DNA from: Mongoliitalea daihaiensis | GTDB taxonomy: Bacteria; Bacteroidota; Bacteroidia; Cytophagales; Cyclobacteriaceae | Direction: 5' to 3' | Assembly (NCBI RefSeq): GCF_021596945.1 | Contig: NZ_CP063779.1 | Span: forward strand, 3,198,001-3,262,000 | Length of the DNA: 64,000 nt | Part shown: positions 1 through 10,302 of the stretch, piece after piece | How positions within the stretch are numbered: the stretch's first letter is position 1 | How the letters are laid out: each line of letters begins with the position of its first letter | Notes under the pieces: generated by a model | What the model was told of the DNA's origin: nothing | What the model saw: the letters and a program-made list of their open reading frames with translations, nothing else | Database searches by the model: none | Position numbers and translations under genes: made by a program

Positions 1-92
1 TTTAGTTTTGGCTGTTTAATGGTTATTTTGAGTGTTTAGAGACTCAATTAGGATATCTTTTCTGATACTTATGCGTAAATTCAAACCATGCT

Positions 93-124
93 TTTGCAGG
101 CTTGCAGCATAAAGGTTATCTTTG
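93..124 (+). promoter_or_regulatory. Bacteroidota-type promoter for the ABC-F gene
   Basis: A TTTG at 93-96 is followed, after a 20-bp spacer, by TATCTTTG at 117-124. This fits the Bacteroidota housekeeping sigma consensus (-33 TTTG, -7 TAnnTTTG). It lies 23 bp before the ATG at 148. The match was found by eye and no transcript start is known. Confidence 0.65.
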
Positions 125-135
125 CAGCCTCATAA

Positions 136-1770
<1,635 letters not shown>

Positions 1771-2192
1771 AGGCTTGAGGGAGAATCAAGAACCAAGAAA
1801 TTTCAGGACGTGACATATTTATCCTAATAGAAGAGGGGGTGCTATAGAACGAAGAATTGAGAATGATTTAAATGATTAAGTCGAGGGTAGAAGAGAAATA
1901 ATGGTAAAAACCTCTGAAAAACCTGGTAGGTTTTTACTGACTTAGGTTCTGATTTAAAGCCAGTTAAACTATTTAAAAACTTGCCAGGTTTAACAAATGG
2001 CGTTAATAATGTACCAAGTATAGATTCATGTAAAAACAAAGAATAATCGTATTTCTATAATTAACTGAACCGTTGACACTCTCTAACGAATCACCATCCA
2101 TTCTTAACCCCTCATTAAAAGTACTCACTATTCATCATGCACTGCTCACTGCTCACTAAGCACTGTTCACTGTTAACTAATCACTCCTCGTA
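1771..2192. repeat. Gene-free spacer with palindromes and a low-complexity tract
   Basis: No convincing gene is present. At 1917-1935 there is a perfect 8-bp inverted repeat, AAAAACCT-ggt-AGGTTTTT, and at about 1975-1992 a related sequence containing TTGCCAGGTTT. From about 2122 to 2187 the sequence is a degenerate tandem tract of CACTGCTCACTG and CACTGTTCACTG words that runs to within 5 bp of the next start codon. These look like interspersed repeats rather than promoter sequence. Confidence 0.6.
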
Positions 2193-3599
2193 TTGCTACT
2201 AACCGCCATTGTAATATACCTGTTGATTACTGTCCTGATAGGGGCTTGGTCGTCGAAGTTGGTGAAAAACTCCAATGATTTTGTATTGGCGGGTAGACAG
2301 TTACCCTTGTTTTTATCGGCATCGGCTTTATTTGCTACATGGTTTGGTTCAGAGACGATTTTTGGGGCATCCTCTGAATATTTGGAACATGGTCTCCAAG
2401 GCGTGATTGAAGATCCATTTGGAGGTGCTTTGTGTTTGATTTTATTTGGGGCATTTTATCTGAGGCCTATGTATCGAATGAATGTGCTGACCATAGGGGA
2501 TGTTTACAGAAAGCTTTTTGGTCCCCGGGTGGAGTTCTTTGCTTCCATTTTTATGATCCCTTCCTATTTCGGCTATGTGGCAGCGCAATTAGTGGCATTG
2601 GCCTTGATTTTTACTTCGGTTTCGGATTTGACAATTGCACAAGGAATTCTGATTTCTGCTGGTATTGTGGTTTTTTACACCTTCTTAGGAGGTATGTGGG
2701 CAATTTCGATCACTGATTTTATCCAAACCACCTTAATTGTAGTTGGGTTGGTTTGGGTGGCTGTATTGGTTGCCGAAAAGGCTGGAGGAGTCATGCCGAT
2801 TTTAGAATCAGCACCAGAAGGAAGCTATCAGTTTTTACCGGATATGAATGGTATTTCCTGGCTGAATTACCTCGGTGCATGGATGATTTTGGGAATTGGC
2901 AGTATTCCCTCCCAAGATATATATCAGCGAGTGATGGCATCCAAGAGCGAAAAGGTAGCAATACGATCCACGTATTTGGCAGGAGCATTTTATGTGACGA
3001 TTGGCTTACTGCCTTTGTTCATTGCGTTGGGCGCTAAGTTTTTGTATCCCGAGATCTATTTGGAAAATAAGCAGTTATTACTTCCAGAAATGGTCCTGAG
3101 GCATTCGGGTCTACATGTGCAGGTTCTATTTTTTGGTGCTTTGATTTCGGCTATCATGAGTACTACTAGTTCTGGTCTGCTGGCACCTTCAGCTATTATC
3201 TCTGAAAATCTCATTCGTCCTTATTTCGGTTCAAAACTAAAGGATTCACATTTTTTATGGATTCTGCGTTTAAATATTGTTTCAGTTGCAATAGTTGCTA
3301 CCTTGATGGCCCATTGGAAAACGAATATCTATGAACTCGTTGCTGGAGCTTCTATTTTAATGATGGTGTCGCTATTTGTCCCATTGACAGCGGGTCTGTA
3401 CTGGAAAAAAGCCTCCGAAATGGGCGCTCTAATGTCGATAGTTCTTGGAATGATTGCTTTTCTCGGCTTTTCTTTGGTAGAAGAGCTACCTATATACCCA
3501 CACCTTCCCGCACTTGGTATCAGCGCGCTAAGCATGGTAGTGGGTTCTTATATTTTCCCTCATAAACCCAAAACTCATGTTACCATATCCCATCATTAA
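2193..3599 (+). CDS. Sodium:solute symporter (SSS) family protein
   Basis: A 468-residue, highly hydrophobic protein with about 13 predicted membrane spans. The N-terminus (IYLLITVLIGAWSSK, then NDFVLAGRQLP and ATWFGSETIFGASSE) is typical of SSS transporters, which use the sodium gradient to import sugars, amino acids or other organic solutes. The substrate cannot be read from sequence. The best start is a TTG at 2193: the frame has a stop at 2178-2180 and no upstream ATG. A low-complexity tract ends just before it, so the 5' region may have been remodelled. Its last 23 bp overlap the following methyltransferase gene, suggesting translational coupling. Confidence 0.85.
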   Translation: MLLTAIVIYLLITVLIGAWSSKLVKNSNDFVLAGRQLPLFLSASALFATWFGSETIFGASSEYLEHGLQGVIEDPFGGALCLILFGAFYLRPMYRMNVLTIGDVYRKLFGPRVEFFASIFMIPSYFGYVAAQLVALALIFTSVSDLTIAQGILISAGIVVFYTFLGGMWAISITDFIQTTLIVVGLVWVAVLVAEKAGGVMPILESAPEGSYQFLPDMNGISWLNYLGAWMILGIGSIPSQDIYQRVMASKSEKVAIRSTYLAGAFYVTIGLLPLFIALGAKFLYPEIYLENKQLLLPEMVLRHSGLHVQVLFFGALISAIMSTTSSGLLAPSAIISENLIRPYFGSKLKDSHFLWILRLNIVSVAIVATLMAHWKTNIYELVAGASILMMVSLFVPLTAGLYWKKASEMGALMSIVLGMIAFLGFSLVEELPIYPHLPALGISALSMVVGSYIFPHKPKTHVTISHH

Positions 3600-4758
3600 A
3601 TTAGGCAAAAGCAAAGAAATTTCTCTTTTTCGTAGACATCATTGGGTGTTTTCTGGAGCCATTTTGGAAAAAGACGAAACTCTCAAAAATGGAGACTTGG
3701 TTCAGGTTCATAGCTTTAAAGGTGAGTTCTTAGGAGTTGGGCACTTTCAGTATGGTTCCATCATGGTAAGGGTCATCAGTTTCCAAGAAGAATTGATCGA
3801 TGCTGCTTTTTGGGAAAAACGTTTGATGGATGCTTACCAAGTTAGGAAAAGCATTGGTTTGGTAGATTCTAATATAACCAATGTGTACCGGTTGATCCAC
3901 GGAGAAGGGGATGGTTTTCCTGGATTAATCATTGATTTTTATAATGGGACGGCAGTTATTCAATGTCATCAGATTGGCATGTACAAACATGTAAAAGAAA
4001 TTGCACAAGCATTGAAGGTAGTTTACAGTAGTTCACTTGATTGCGTATATGATAAAAGTGCGGAGACTTTGCCTAAAGGAACAGGAGTGGAAAACCGGAT
4101 TGTACTAGGCGAACCAAAAACCACTCAAGTATTGGAACATGGATGTATCTATGAAATTGATTGGGAAAAAGGACAAAAAACTGGATTTTTTGTAGATCAA
4201 CGTGAAAATAGAAATTTATTGGGATCCTATTCAAAAGGGAAAAAAGTACTCAATACATTCTGCTATTCAGGGGGTTTTTCAGTAGCATCTCTGAAGGCAG
4301 GTGCGACAGAGGTACACTCCGTTGATATTTCAACCAAAGCCATTGAATTAACTGATAAAAATGTGGCTTTAAATGTAGGTTTTGAAGGAAAGCATCAATC
4401 CATCGTAGCAGATGTGGTCAAGTATATTCGGGATATTGAATTGGATTACGATGTCATTGTTTTAGATCCACCTGCTTTTGCCAAAAATATAAAGTCTAGG
4501 CATAATGCTGTCCAAGCCTATAAGAGATTGAATGCCGAAGCATTGAAGCGGATTCAGAAAGGAGGAATCCTATTTACCTTTTCTTGTTCTCAAGTAGTGG
4601 ATAAAAAGTTATTTTCCGATACCATTACTGCTGCCGCTTTTGAAGCTAAAAGGAATGTACGAATCTTACATTATTTGTCTCAACCGGGAGACCACCCAAT
4701 CAATTTGTTTCATACGGAAACGGAGTATTTGAAAGGTTTGGTCCTCTACGTAGAGTAA
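3577..4758 (+). CDS. Class I SAM-dependent rRNA methyltransferase (RlmI-like)
   Basis: A 393-residue protein of the RlmI/YccW type: an N-terminal PUA RNA-binding domain (about residues 1-75), a linker domain, and a Rossmann methyltransferase domain. Motif I is NTFCYSGGFSVASL followed by an acidic VDIS; the target-base motif is VLDPPAFAK. Family members methylate a cytosine of 23S rRNA. The start overlaps the end of the symporter gene by 23 bp, so it is probably co-transcribed with it. Length and domain order match the family; the exact modified base is inferred. Confidence 0.85.
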   Translation: MLPYPIIKLGKSKEISLFRRHHWVFSGAILEKDETLKNGDLVQVHSFKGEFLGVGHFQYGSIMVRVISFQEELIDAAFWEKRLMDAYQVRKSIGLVDSNITNVYRLIHGEGDGFPGLIIDFYNGTAVIQCHQIGMYKHVKEIAQALKVVYSSSLDCVYDKSAETLPKGTGVENRIVLGEPKTTQVLEHGCIYEIDWEKGQKTGFFVDQRENRNLLGSYSKGKKVLNTFCYSGGFSVASLKAGATEVHSVDISTKAIELTDKNVALNVGFEGKHQSIVADVVKYIRDIELDYDVIVLDPPAFAKNIKSRHNAVQAYKRLNAEALKRIQKGGILFTFSCSQVVDKKLFSDTITAAAFEAKRNVRILHYLSQPGDHPINLFHTETEYLKGLVLYVE

Positions 4759-4762
4759 AACG

Positions 4763-4993
4763 TTAAGGAATGAAATTAGCAGGACTTATGAAAAAATAGA
4801 ACATGAAACCTGTTAGCACAATAGAAATAAGCAAGCTGATCAACATAATTCGTCCATAATAAAAGACAGGCCTTATTTCCCCTTTTTTATCTTGGATAAA
4901 GGTTTTGCTGAAAGGGAAAAAACCTTGGGAAAGTGCAAGACTTGTTAGAAAATAAATGCTTAATAAAAAACCAATTGTAAAGTAATATTCCAT
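4763..4993 (-). CDS. Small two-span membrane protein, unknown function
   Basis: A 76-residue ORF convergent with the methyltransferase gene. Two hydrophobic stretches (residues 5-25 and 49-70) flank a polar loop with KTFIQDKKGEIRPVFYYGR, giving a plausible two-span inner-membrane protein. I do not recognise a family. Support comes from the coherent hydrophobic/polar layout, an ATG start and lack of an opposing gene. It could be a chance ORF, but its composition is protein-like. Confidence 0.5.
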   Translation of the reverse strand: MEYYFTIGFLLSIYFLTSLALSQGFFPFSKTFIQDKKGEIRPVFYYGRIMLISLLISIVLTGFMFYFFISPANFIP

Positions 4994-5224
4994 AACTCAA
5001 TCAAAAGATTCTCAAGTTAGTATATTTTCTAGCATCAACAATTACTTTCCCCCAAAAGTAATAATTTGGTAACAGAATTTTGGCTCATATCATTGGTGGG
5101 TTAAAACAATTTGGTGGTATCTCTAGTGAAACATCATTTCGTAGCATAGTATTTTTGGCATGATTTTTTGAACAAAGTCTATCTAAAAGGTGTCAACTTA
5201 GCGGTAAGTTAACTTGCAAAGTAA

Positions 5225-5232
5225 TATCTTTG
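5225..5232 (+). promoter_or_regulatory. Candidate -7 element upstream of tamB
   Basis: TATCTTTG at 5225-5232 matches the Bacteroidota -7 motif TAnnTTTG and is followed by tamB. I see no good TTTG at the expected -33 spacing, so this is a partial promoter match. Confidence 0.35.
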
Positions 5233-5286
5233 GAATTAGTAGTTTAACCAAATAGCATCATTATCAAGCGATTTTTCTACAGACTT

Positions 5287-8200
5287 TTGAAAATCTTAGG
5301 AGGCATCCTTGCCTTTTTGGTACTATTTATTGGTTTGACTCTGCTTTTTATCCGTTCCCCTTGGGGGCAAGAGATCATTACTTCCAAAGCTGTGGATTAT
5401 CTTTCTAAGAAAACAGGTGCTGAAATCAGTATAGGAAGACTGTTTATTACCTTTTCTGGAGACTTGTATTTAGAGGATTTATATGTGAGTGATGTCAAAG
5501 GTGATACCTTGTTATACTCCGGTTCTTTAGAGACTGGGATAGCCATCCGACCATTGATCCAATCAGGGGAAATTACTGTTACTAGATTAGAATGGGAACG
5601 TTTGGTCGCAAGGGTTAGCAGGTCTGATGATAGCGACACTTTTAATTTTGATTTTTTAATTGAGCCATTTGTTGGTGAATCGAATCAGGAGGAAGTTAGC
5701 CCCTTATTAGAAGAGGATACTCCAACTGATTTTCCTGAAATCAACTTACCGATTGTTTCTATCAAAGACATAGATGTGGTGTATAATGACCAATGGTTGG
5801 GGATAAATGCCTCCATTCAATGGGATGTTTTTCGATTAGATGCTCAAACAGTCGATTTGAATCAAATGAATTTTGATCTGAATGAAGTGCTATTGCGTGA
5901 AGCGACTATACGCTATATACAATCTAAACCATTTGAACCAGCAAGCGAAGAAACAGAAGAGGCATCGGCATCTTTACCATTAATTGCCTTGCAGAATGGG
6001 ACATTGAATAATGTAGCGCTATTCTATGAATCTATTCCAGATGGTATCTTAGCAAATGTCAACATTGGAGACTTTAAACTTCAATTACCTGAAGCAGACT
6101 TAGAAAGTCAAAATGTTTTAGTCAAATTGATTTCTTTAGAAAATTCTACAATAGATTTAGTTCTAAAGACTACTGAAGAAAGTAGTTCCACCACATCTGA
6201 TTCATCTGCTGAGTTTGAGTGGCCTGACTGGAATGTTCACATGCATTATTTAGGTTTTTCCAATCTTGATATCACCTATTCCTTCAACGAACAACTGCCT
6301 CGTCCAGGGTATTTCAATCCTGATGCAATAGCCATTACTGATTTTAACATGGAAGCCCGCACCCTCAGCTTTAAGCCGGGCAAGGTAGTATTGAAACTAG
6401 ATGATGTTCGATTCCAGGAAAGTTCGGGATTTCAGTTGAAGAAGTTTGGAATGGATATGTTGTTGACTGACCAAAAGCTAGATATTTCCACTATTGCAAT
6501 AGAAACAGGTGAAAGTAAACTTAATTCAGCAATCGATTTAAGTTTTTCTTCTATCACTGATTGGATAGTCAATCCCTTAGCAATGAATTACAGTATTAAA
6601 CTGAATGAGTTTCGTACTAACTTTAGGGAATTAAGTTTGTTTGATCCTAGTCTTCGCAAAGAAGATTGGTACAGAGAAGTTAGCGGGAAAGTACTTTCTC
6701 TCAAAGGAACAGTTGCAGGAAATGAGCAAAGAGTAAAGGTAAATGGTCTCAGTGCATCTTATAATCGGGATTTGAGATTTGCCATGAAATCGGGGGAGTT
6801 TTCAAATTACCTTGATGTGGAAAAGCTATCCTTGGCGCTAAGCGAATCAAAACTGACTGGTACCAAAGCCGCTATCGCTGGGTTTTTGACTGAAGATACA
6901 GAAGCATACGTTCCAGAAACTTATGCGTTGACAGTGCAAGGAAAAGGAAGTAGTAAGGATTTTGAAGGAAAAGTTGAATTTAGTAGTTCATTAGGGGATG
7001 CATCTGCCAGTTTAGTTCTGAGTGATAAAGATGCATGGATTGTTAGTACAGAACTTCAACTACTCGAAATTCAGGTGGGACAAATGCTTGATTTGCCTGC
7101 TTTGGAGCCAATTAGTTTGCAAATGGTTTTGGATGCAGAAGTAAATGACCTTTATGAATCCTTTGCAACGGTAAGTTTGGGATTTGAAAAGCTTACTTGG
7201 GATGGCATTGATTTTTCTGACTTGGAAATTTTAGCTTCAATGGAACAACAGGATGCTGTCATCACGGTCAGTCATTCTGCCGATTTTTTGAATATGGATT
7301 TACAATTAAAGGCAAAAGTAGATACGCTCAAGCCCGAAATTCAACTGCTTCTGGATCTAAAAAATCTAAACGCACAATACCTTGGTTTGACCAAACAAGC
7401 GGTGATTACCAGTTTGAAATCTACTGGCAATTTTGTCTTAGATGGGTCTGATTTCGAAGGAGATTTGATGATTTCTGATGCATTTATGCGGATCCAAGGG
7501 CAGCGCAGCATTCCCATGGGTGATATTCAGTTACTAGTTGCTCAAGCAGAAACTAAGAGTTCATTCAAATTGATCAGTGATTTTTTAAATGGAGAATTCG
7601 TAGGGAACCGTGATTTTGCTATGATTGCGTCCGCCTTGACAGCTTATATGGAAGATCAGTTGGCTGTTGAGAAACTAGATAAGGATCAAATAGAAGATGT
7701 TAAAGCGAAAGCAAACTTCACCTTTCAATCTACACCATTTATTGATCAACTGCTGATAGCCAATGTAGATCGCATAGATTCTATCAGGATTGATTTTGAT
7801 TTTGAAGCACAAGCTGCTCGGTTGAATGCACAAATGCAAGTTCCATTTATTCAATATGGGGGCTTAGGTGTAGATAGTTTATTAGTAACTCTAGCAGGTA
7901 AAAGAGAAGAATTGAACTTGGTATTGAGTTTTGAATCCTTAGAAACAGGTCCTGTGGCTATGGATGAAACCAAGTTTTCTGCAAGATTGAAAGACCAAGA
8001 GATCTTTACTCAATTCCAATCGAGCCAAGATGAAGACTTCATTATCTTTGTCAAGTCCCATATTTTTTGGGAAGGGGATACCTTGATTTATAAAATGATG
8101 CCGGAGAATTTTACGCTTAACAAACGAGCGTGGGAGATTCCCGAGACTAATGCTATCCGGTATGCAGAGGGGTTTTTGGCATTTGAGAGTTTTGATTTGA

Positions 8201-10302
8201 CCAGAACCAATCAACGGTTTTCTATAACCAACCAACTCGAGGGAATAGAGGAAGATCACTTGGCTTTGGTTGTGGATAATTTTGATGTGAACACCATCAC
8301 TTCTTTCCTTAATCCAGATGAACCATTCCTCAAAGGAAGAGCAAATGGAAGTATTGTGATTGAGAGACCTCTGGAGGATATTGGCCTTTTGGCCGACTTT
8401 TCAATAAAGGATTTAGTCGCCCTTGATATTCCTTTAGGGACCTTGAGTTTGGATGCCGATTCTCAAAATCTTAAGGAGTATGAGTTTGGCTTGCGCATAA
8501 AGGATGGTCTTATTGATGCAGCCATAGATGGTCAGTTACGATCAGATGATCTAGCATCTTTGTTAAGCTTAAAAGTAGACATACAATCCATAGATCTTAA
8601 ATTGATGGAAATCCTGTCAGATGGTGAGTTATCCGCTGCTACGGGGAAGTTATCGGGACAATTGAAAGCATCAGGTTCAACCGATGATTTAGACTACACG
8701 GGTTTTTTAAAATTGGATCAAGCCCGTTTTACAGTTAGTTCTATCAATGCTGAGTTTGCTTTTCCTGATGAGCAGGTTGATATTACCAGAAATTTTTTGG
8801 AGTTTAAAGACTTCACCATGAAGGATGCATTGGGAAGCAATTTTTTGGTAAATGGGAAAGTTTTTACAGAAGATTACTCTAACGTAGGCTTTGATTTGAC
8901 ATTGAATACCAAAGGTTTTCAGTTGTTGAATTCCACAAGAGCGGATAATGATTTATTTTTTGGAAAAGCCAATATTGATTTGGATATGAAGGTGACAGGC
9001 CCACTTAGTCTACCGAAAATGGATGTCATATTTGCTTTGAACAGAGGTTCAGAAATTACCTTTATTGTTCCAGAAGATCAATTGGATATGCAAGAAAGGG
9101 ACGGTGTGGTGCTGATGGTCAACCGAAAAGATCCTTATGACATATATTATCAACGGGAACTTGATTTGTATACCCAAGGAGCTCAAGGTTTTGATGTACG
9201 CGCCAATATAAAAGTTGATCCAAACTTCGTATTCAATTTAATAGTCGATGAACGGACCGGAGATAATTTAAAGTTGCAGGGAGAGGCCGATCTCAATATG
9301 TTGATGGACTCTAATGGAAATATTTCACTTTCTGGAAAGTATGAAGTTAAGCAAGGACATTATGAATTGAATTTGTTTGGCTTGGTCAACAGAAGATTCC
9401 TGCTAGGAGAAGGCAGTTCGGTGACTTGGACAGGCGACCCTCTGGACGCCAATTTGGATTTGACTGCCATATATAATGTCCGTACTTCTGCTGCAGAATT
9501 AATGCAAGCGCAACTGAGTGGTACGGATGCCAGTACTCGTGGACAATTTAGGCAAGTATTACCATTTATGGTATATTTGAATATTAAGGGTGAATTGATG
9601 AGCCCTGAGATTTCTTTTCGATTGGACATGCCTGAAAATGAACAGGGAGTATTTGGAGGTAATGTATATGCCGCAGTCAATCAATTGAACGAAAAAGAGG
9701 ATGAATTGACAAAGCAAGTTTTTGCATTGTTGGTTTTAAATCAGTTTTTTCCAAGTATGGGGAGTGATGGAAGTACAGGTGGATCAGTAAATCTAGCTCG
9801 TTCTAGTGTTAGTCAAGTTTTGAGTACACAATTAAATGCACTTTCTGATAAACTTTTTGGTAATTCTGGATTTTCTTTAGACTTTGATTTGGATTCTTTT
9901 ACAGATTTTCAAAATGGTGGTCCGCAAGACCGCACGCAATTAAATGTAGCTGCTAAGCAAACCTTATTAGATAATAGAATGGTGATTTCTGTTGGAGGTC
10001 AAGTAGATGTGGAGGGAGGGAACAGAGAGCAAGTTAATCAAGGAGATGCTTTATTTGGAGATGTGAGTGTAGAATATTTACTGGATGAGCGGTCCCAATG
10101 GAGAGCTAAAGCATTTAGAAGAAATCAATTTGAATCGGTGATTGATGGACAATTGATCGTAACCGGAATTGCCTTGATTTTCAACAAGGAGTTTAATGAA
10201 TTTGCAGAGCTATGGAAGAGGAGATCTCAAGAGTCTCAAAAGACGCCTGAAGAAATCAAACTTGAACGTGATGCTCAATTAAAGGAGGAAGAAAAGGAAT
10301 GA
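5287..10302 (+). CDS. tamB: TamB-like translocation/assembly module protein (DUF490)
   Basis: This very long protein (1671 residues) has one N-terminal membrane anchor (ILGGILAFLVLFIGLTLLFI), then about 1500 residues of repetitive beta-rich sequence, and a C-terminal TamB/DUF490 domain (about residues 1230-1600, with VRANIKVDPNFVFNLI, SLSGKYEVKQGHYELN, and NQFFPS near the end). TamB-like proteins span the periplasm and help insert outer-membrane proteins or move phospholipids, partnered with a TamA-type barrel. The next gene overlaps by 4 bp (ATGA) and encodes that barrel. The TTG start at 5287 is uncertain: the frame is open back to a stop at 5245-5247 and reads IIIKRFFYRLL, which looks like a natural basic N-terminus but would need an ATT or ATC start. 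Confidence 0.9.
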   Translation: MKILGGILAFLVLFIGLTLLFIRSPWGQEIITSKAVDYLSKKTGAEISIGRLFITFSGDLYLEDLYVSDVKGDTLLYSGSLETGIAIRPLIQSGEITVTRLEWERLVARVSRSDDSDTFNFDFLIEPFVGESNQEEVSPLLEEDTPTDFPEINLPIVSIKDIDVVYNDQWLGINASIQWDVFRLDAQTVDLNQMNFDLNEVLLREATIRYIQSKPFEPASEETEEASASLPLIALQNGTLNNVALFYESIPDGILANVNIGDFKLQLPEADLESQNVLVKLISLENSTIDLVLKTTEESSSTTSDSSAEFEWPDWNVHMHYLGFSNLDITYSFNEQLPRPGYFNPDAIAITDFNMEARTLSFKPGKVVLKLDDVRFQESSGFQLKKFGMDMLLTDQKLDISTIAIETGESKLNSAIDLSFSSITDWIVNPLAMNYSIKLNEFRTNFRELSLFDPSLRKEDWYREVSGKVLSLKGTVAGNEQRVKVNGLSASYNRDLRFAMKSGEFSNYLDVEKLSLALSESKLTGTKAAIAGFLTEDTEAYVPETYALTVQGKGSSKDFEGKVEFSSSLGDASASLVLSDKDAWIVSTELQLLEIQVGQMLDLPALEPISLQMVLDAEVNDLYESFATVSLGFEKLTWDGIDFSDLEILASMEQQDAVITVSHSADFLNMDLQLKAKVDTLKPEIQLLLDLKNLNAQYLGLTKQAVITSLKSTGNFVLDGSDFEGDLMISDAFMRIQGQRSIPMGDIQLLVAQAETKSSFKLISDFLNGEFVGNRDFAMIASALTAYMEDQLAVEKLDKDQIEDVKAKANFTFQSTPFIDQLLIANVDRIDSIRIDFDFEAQAARLNAQMQVPFIQYGGLGVDSLLVTLAGKREELNLVLSFESLETGPVAMDETKFSARLKDQEIFTQFQSSQDEDFIIFVKSHIFWEGDTLIYKMMPENFTLNKRAWEIPETNAIRYAEGFLAFESFDLTRTNQRFSITNQLEGIEEDHLALVVDNFDVNTITSFLNPDEPFLKGRANGSIVIERPLEDIGLLADFSIKDLVALDIPLGTLSLDADSQNLKEYEFGLRIKDGLIDAAIDGQLRSDDLASLLSLKVDIQSIDLKLMEILSDGELSAATGKLSGQLKASGSTDDLDYTGFLKLDQARFTVSSINAEFAFPDEQVDITRNFLEFKDFTMKDALGSNFLVNGKVFTEDYSNVGFDLTLNTKGFQLLNSTRADNDLFFGKANIDLDMKVTGPLSLPKMDVIFALNRGSEITFIVPEDQLDMQERDGVVLMVNRKDPYDIYYQRELDLYTQGAQGFDVRANIKVDPNFVFNLIVDERTGDNLKLQGEADLNMLMDSNGNISLSGKYEVKQGHYELNLFGLVNRRFLLGEGSSVTWTGDPLDANLDLTAIYNVRTSAAELMQAQLSGTDASTRGQFRQVLPFMVYLNIKGELMSPEISFRLDMPENEQGVFGGNVYAAVNQLNEKEDELTKQVFALLVLNQFFPSMGSDGSTGGSVNLARSSVSQVLSTQLNALSDKLFGNSGFSLDFDLDSFTDFQNGGPQDRTQLNVAAKQTLLDNRMVISVGGQVDVEGGNREQVNQGDALFGDVSVEYLLDERSQWRAKAFRRNQFESVIDGQLIVTGIALIFNKEFNEFAELWKRRSQESQKTPEEIKLERDAQLKEEEKE

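Noticed and set aside
1842-2039. 65-residue minus-strand ORF
   Set aside because: It lies in repeat-rich spacer with palindromes; no start context or protein-like composition.
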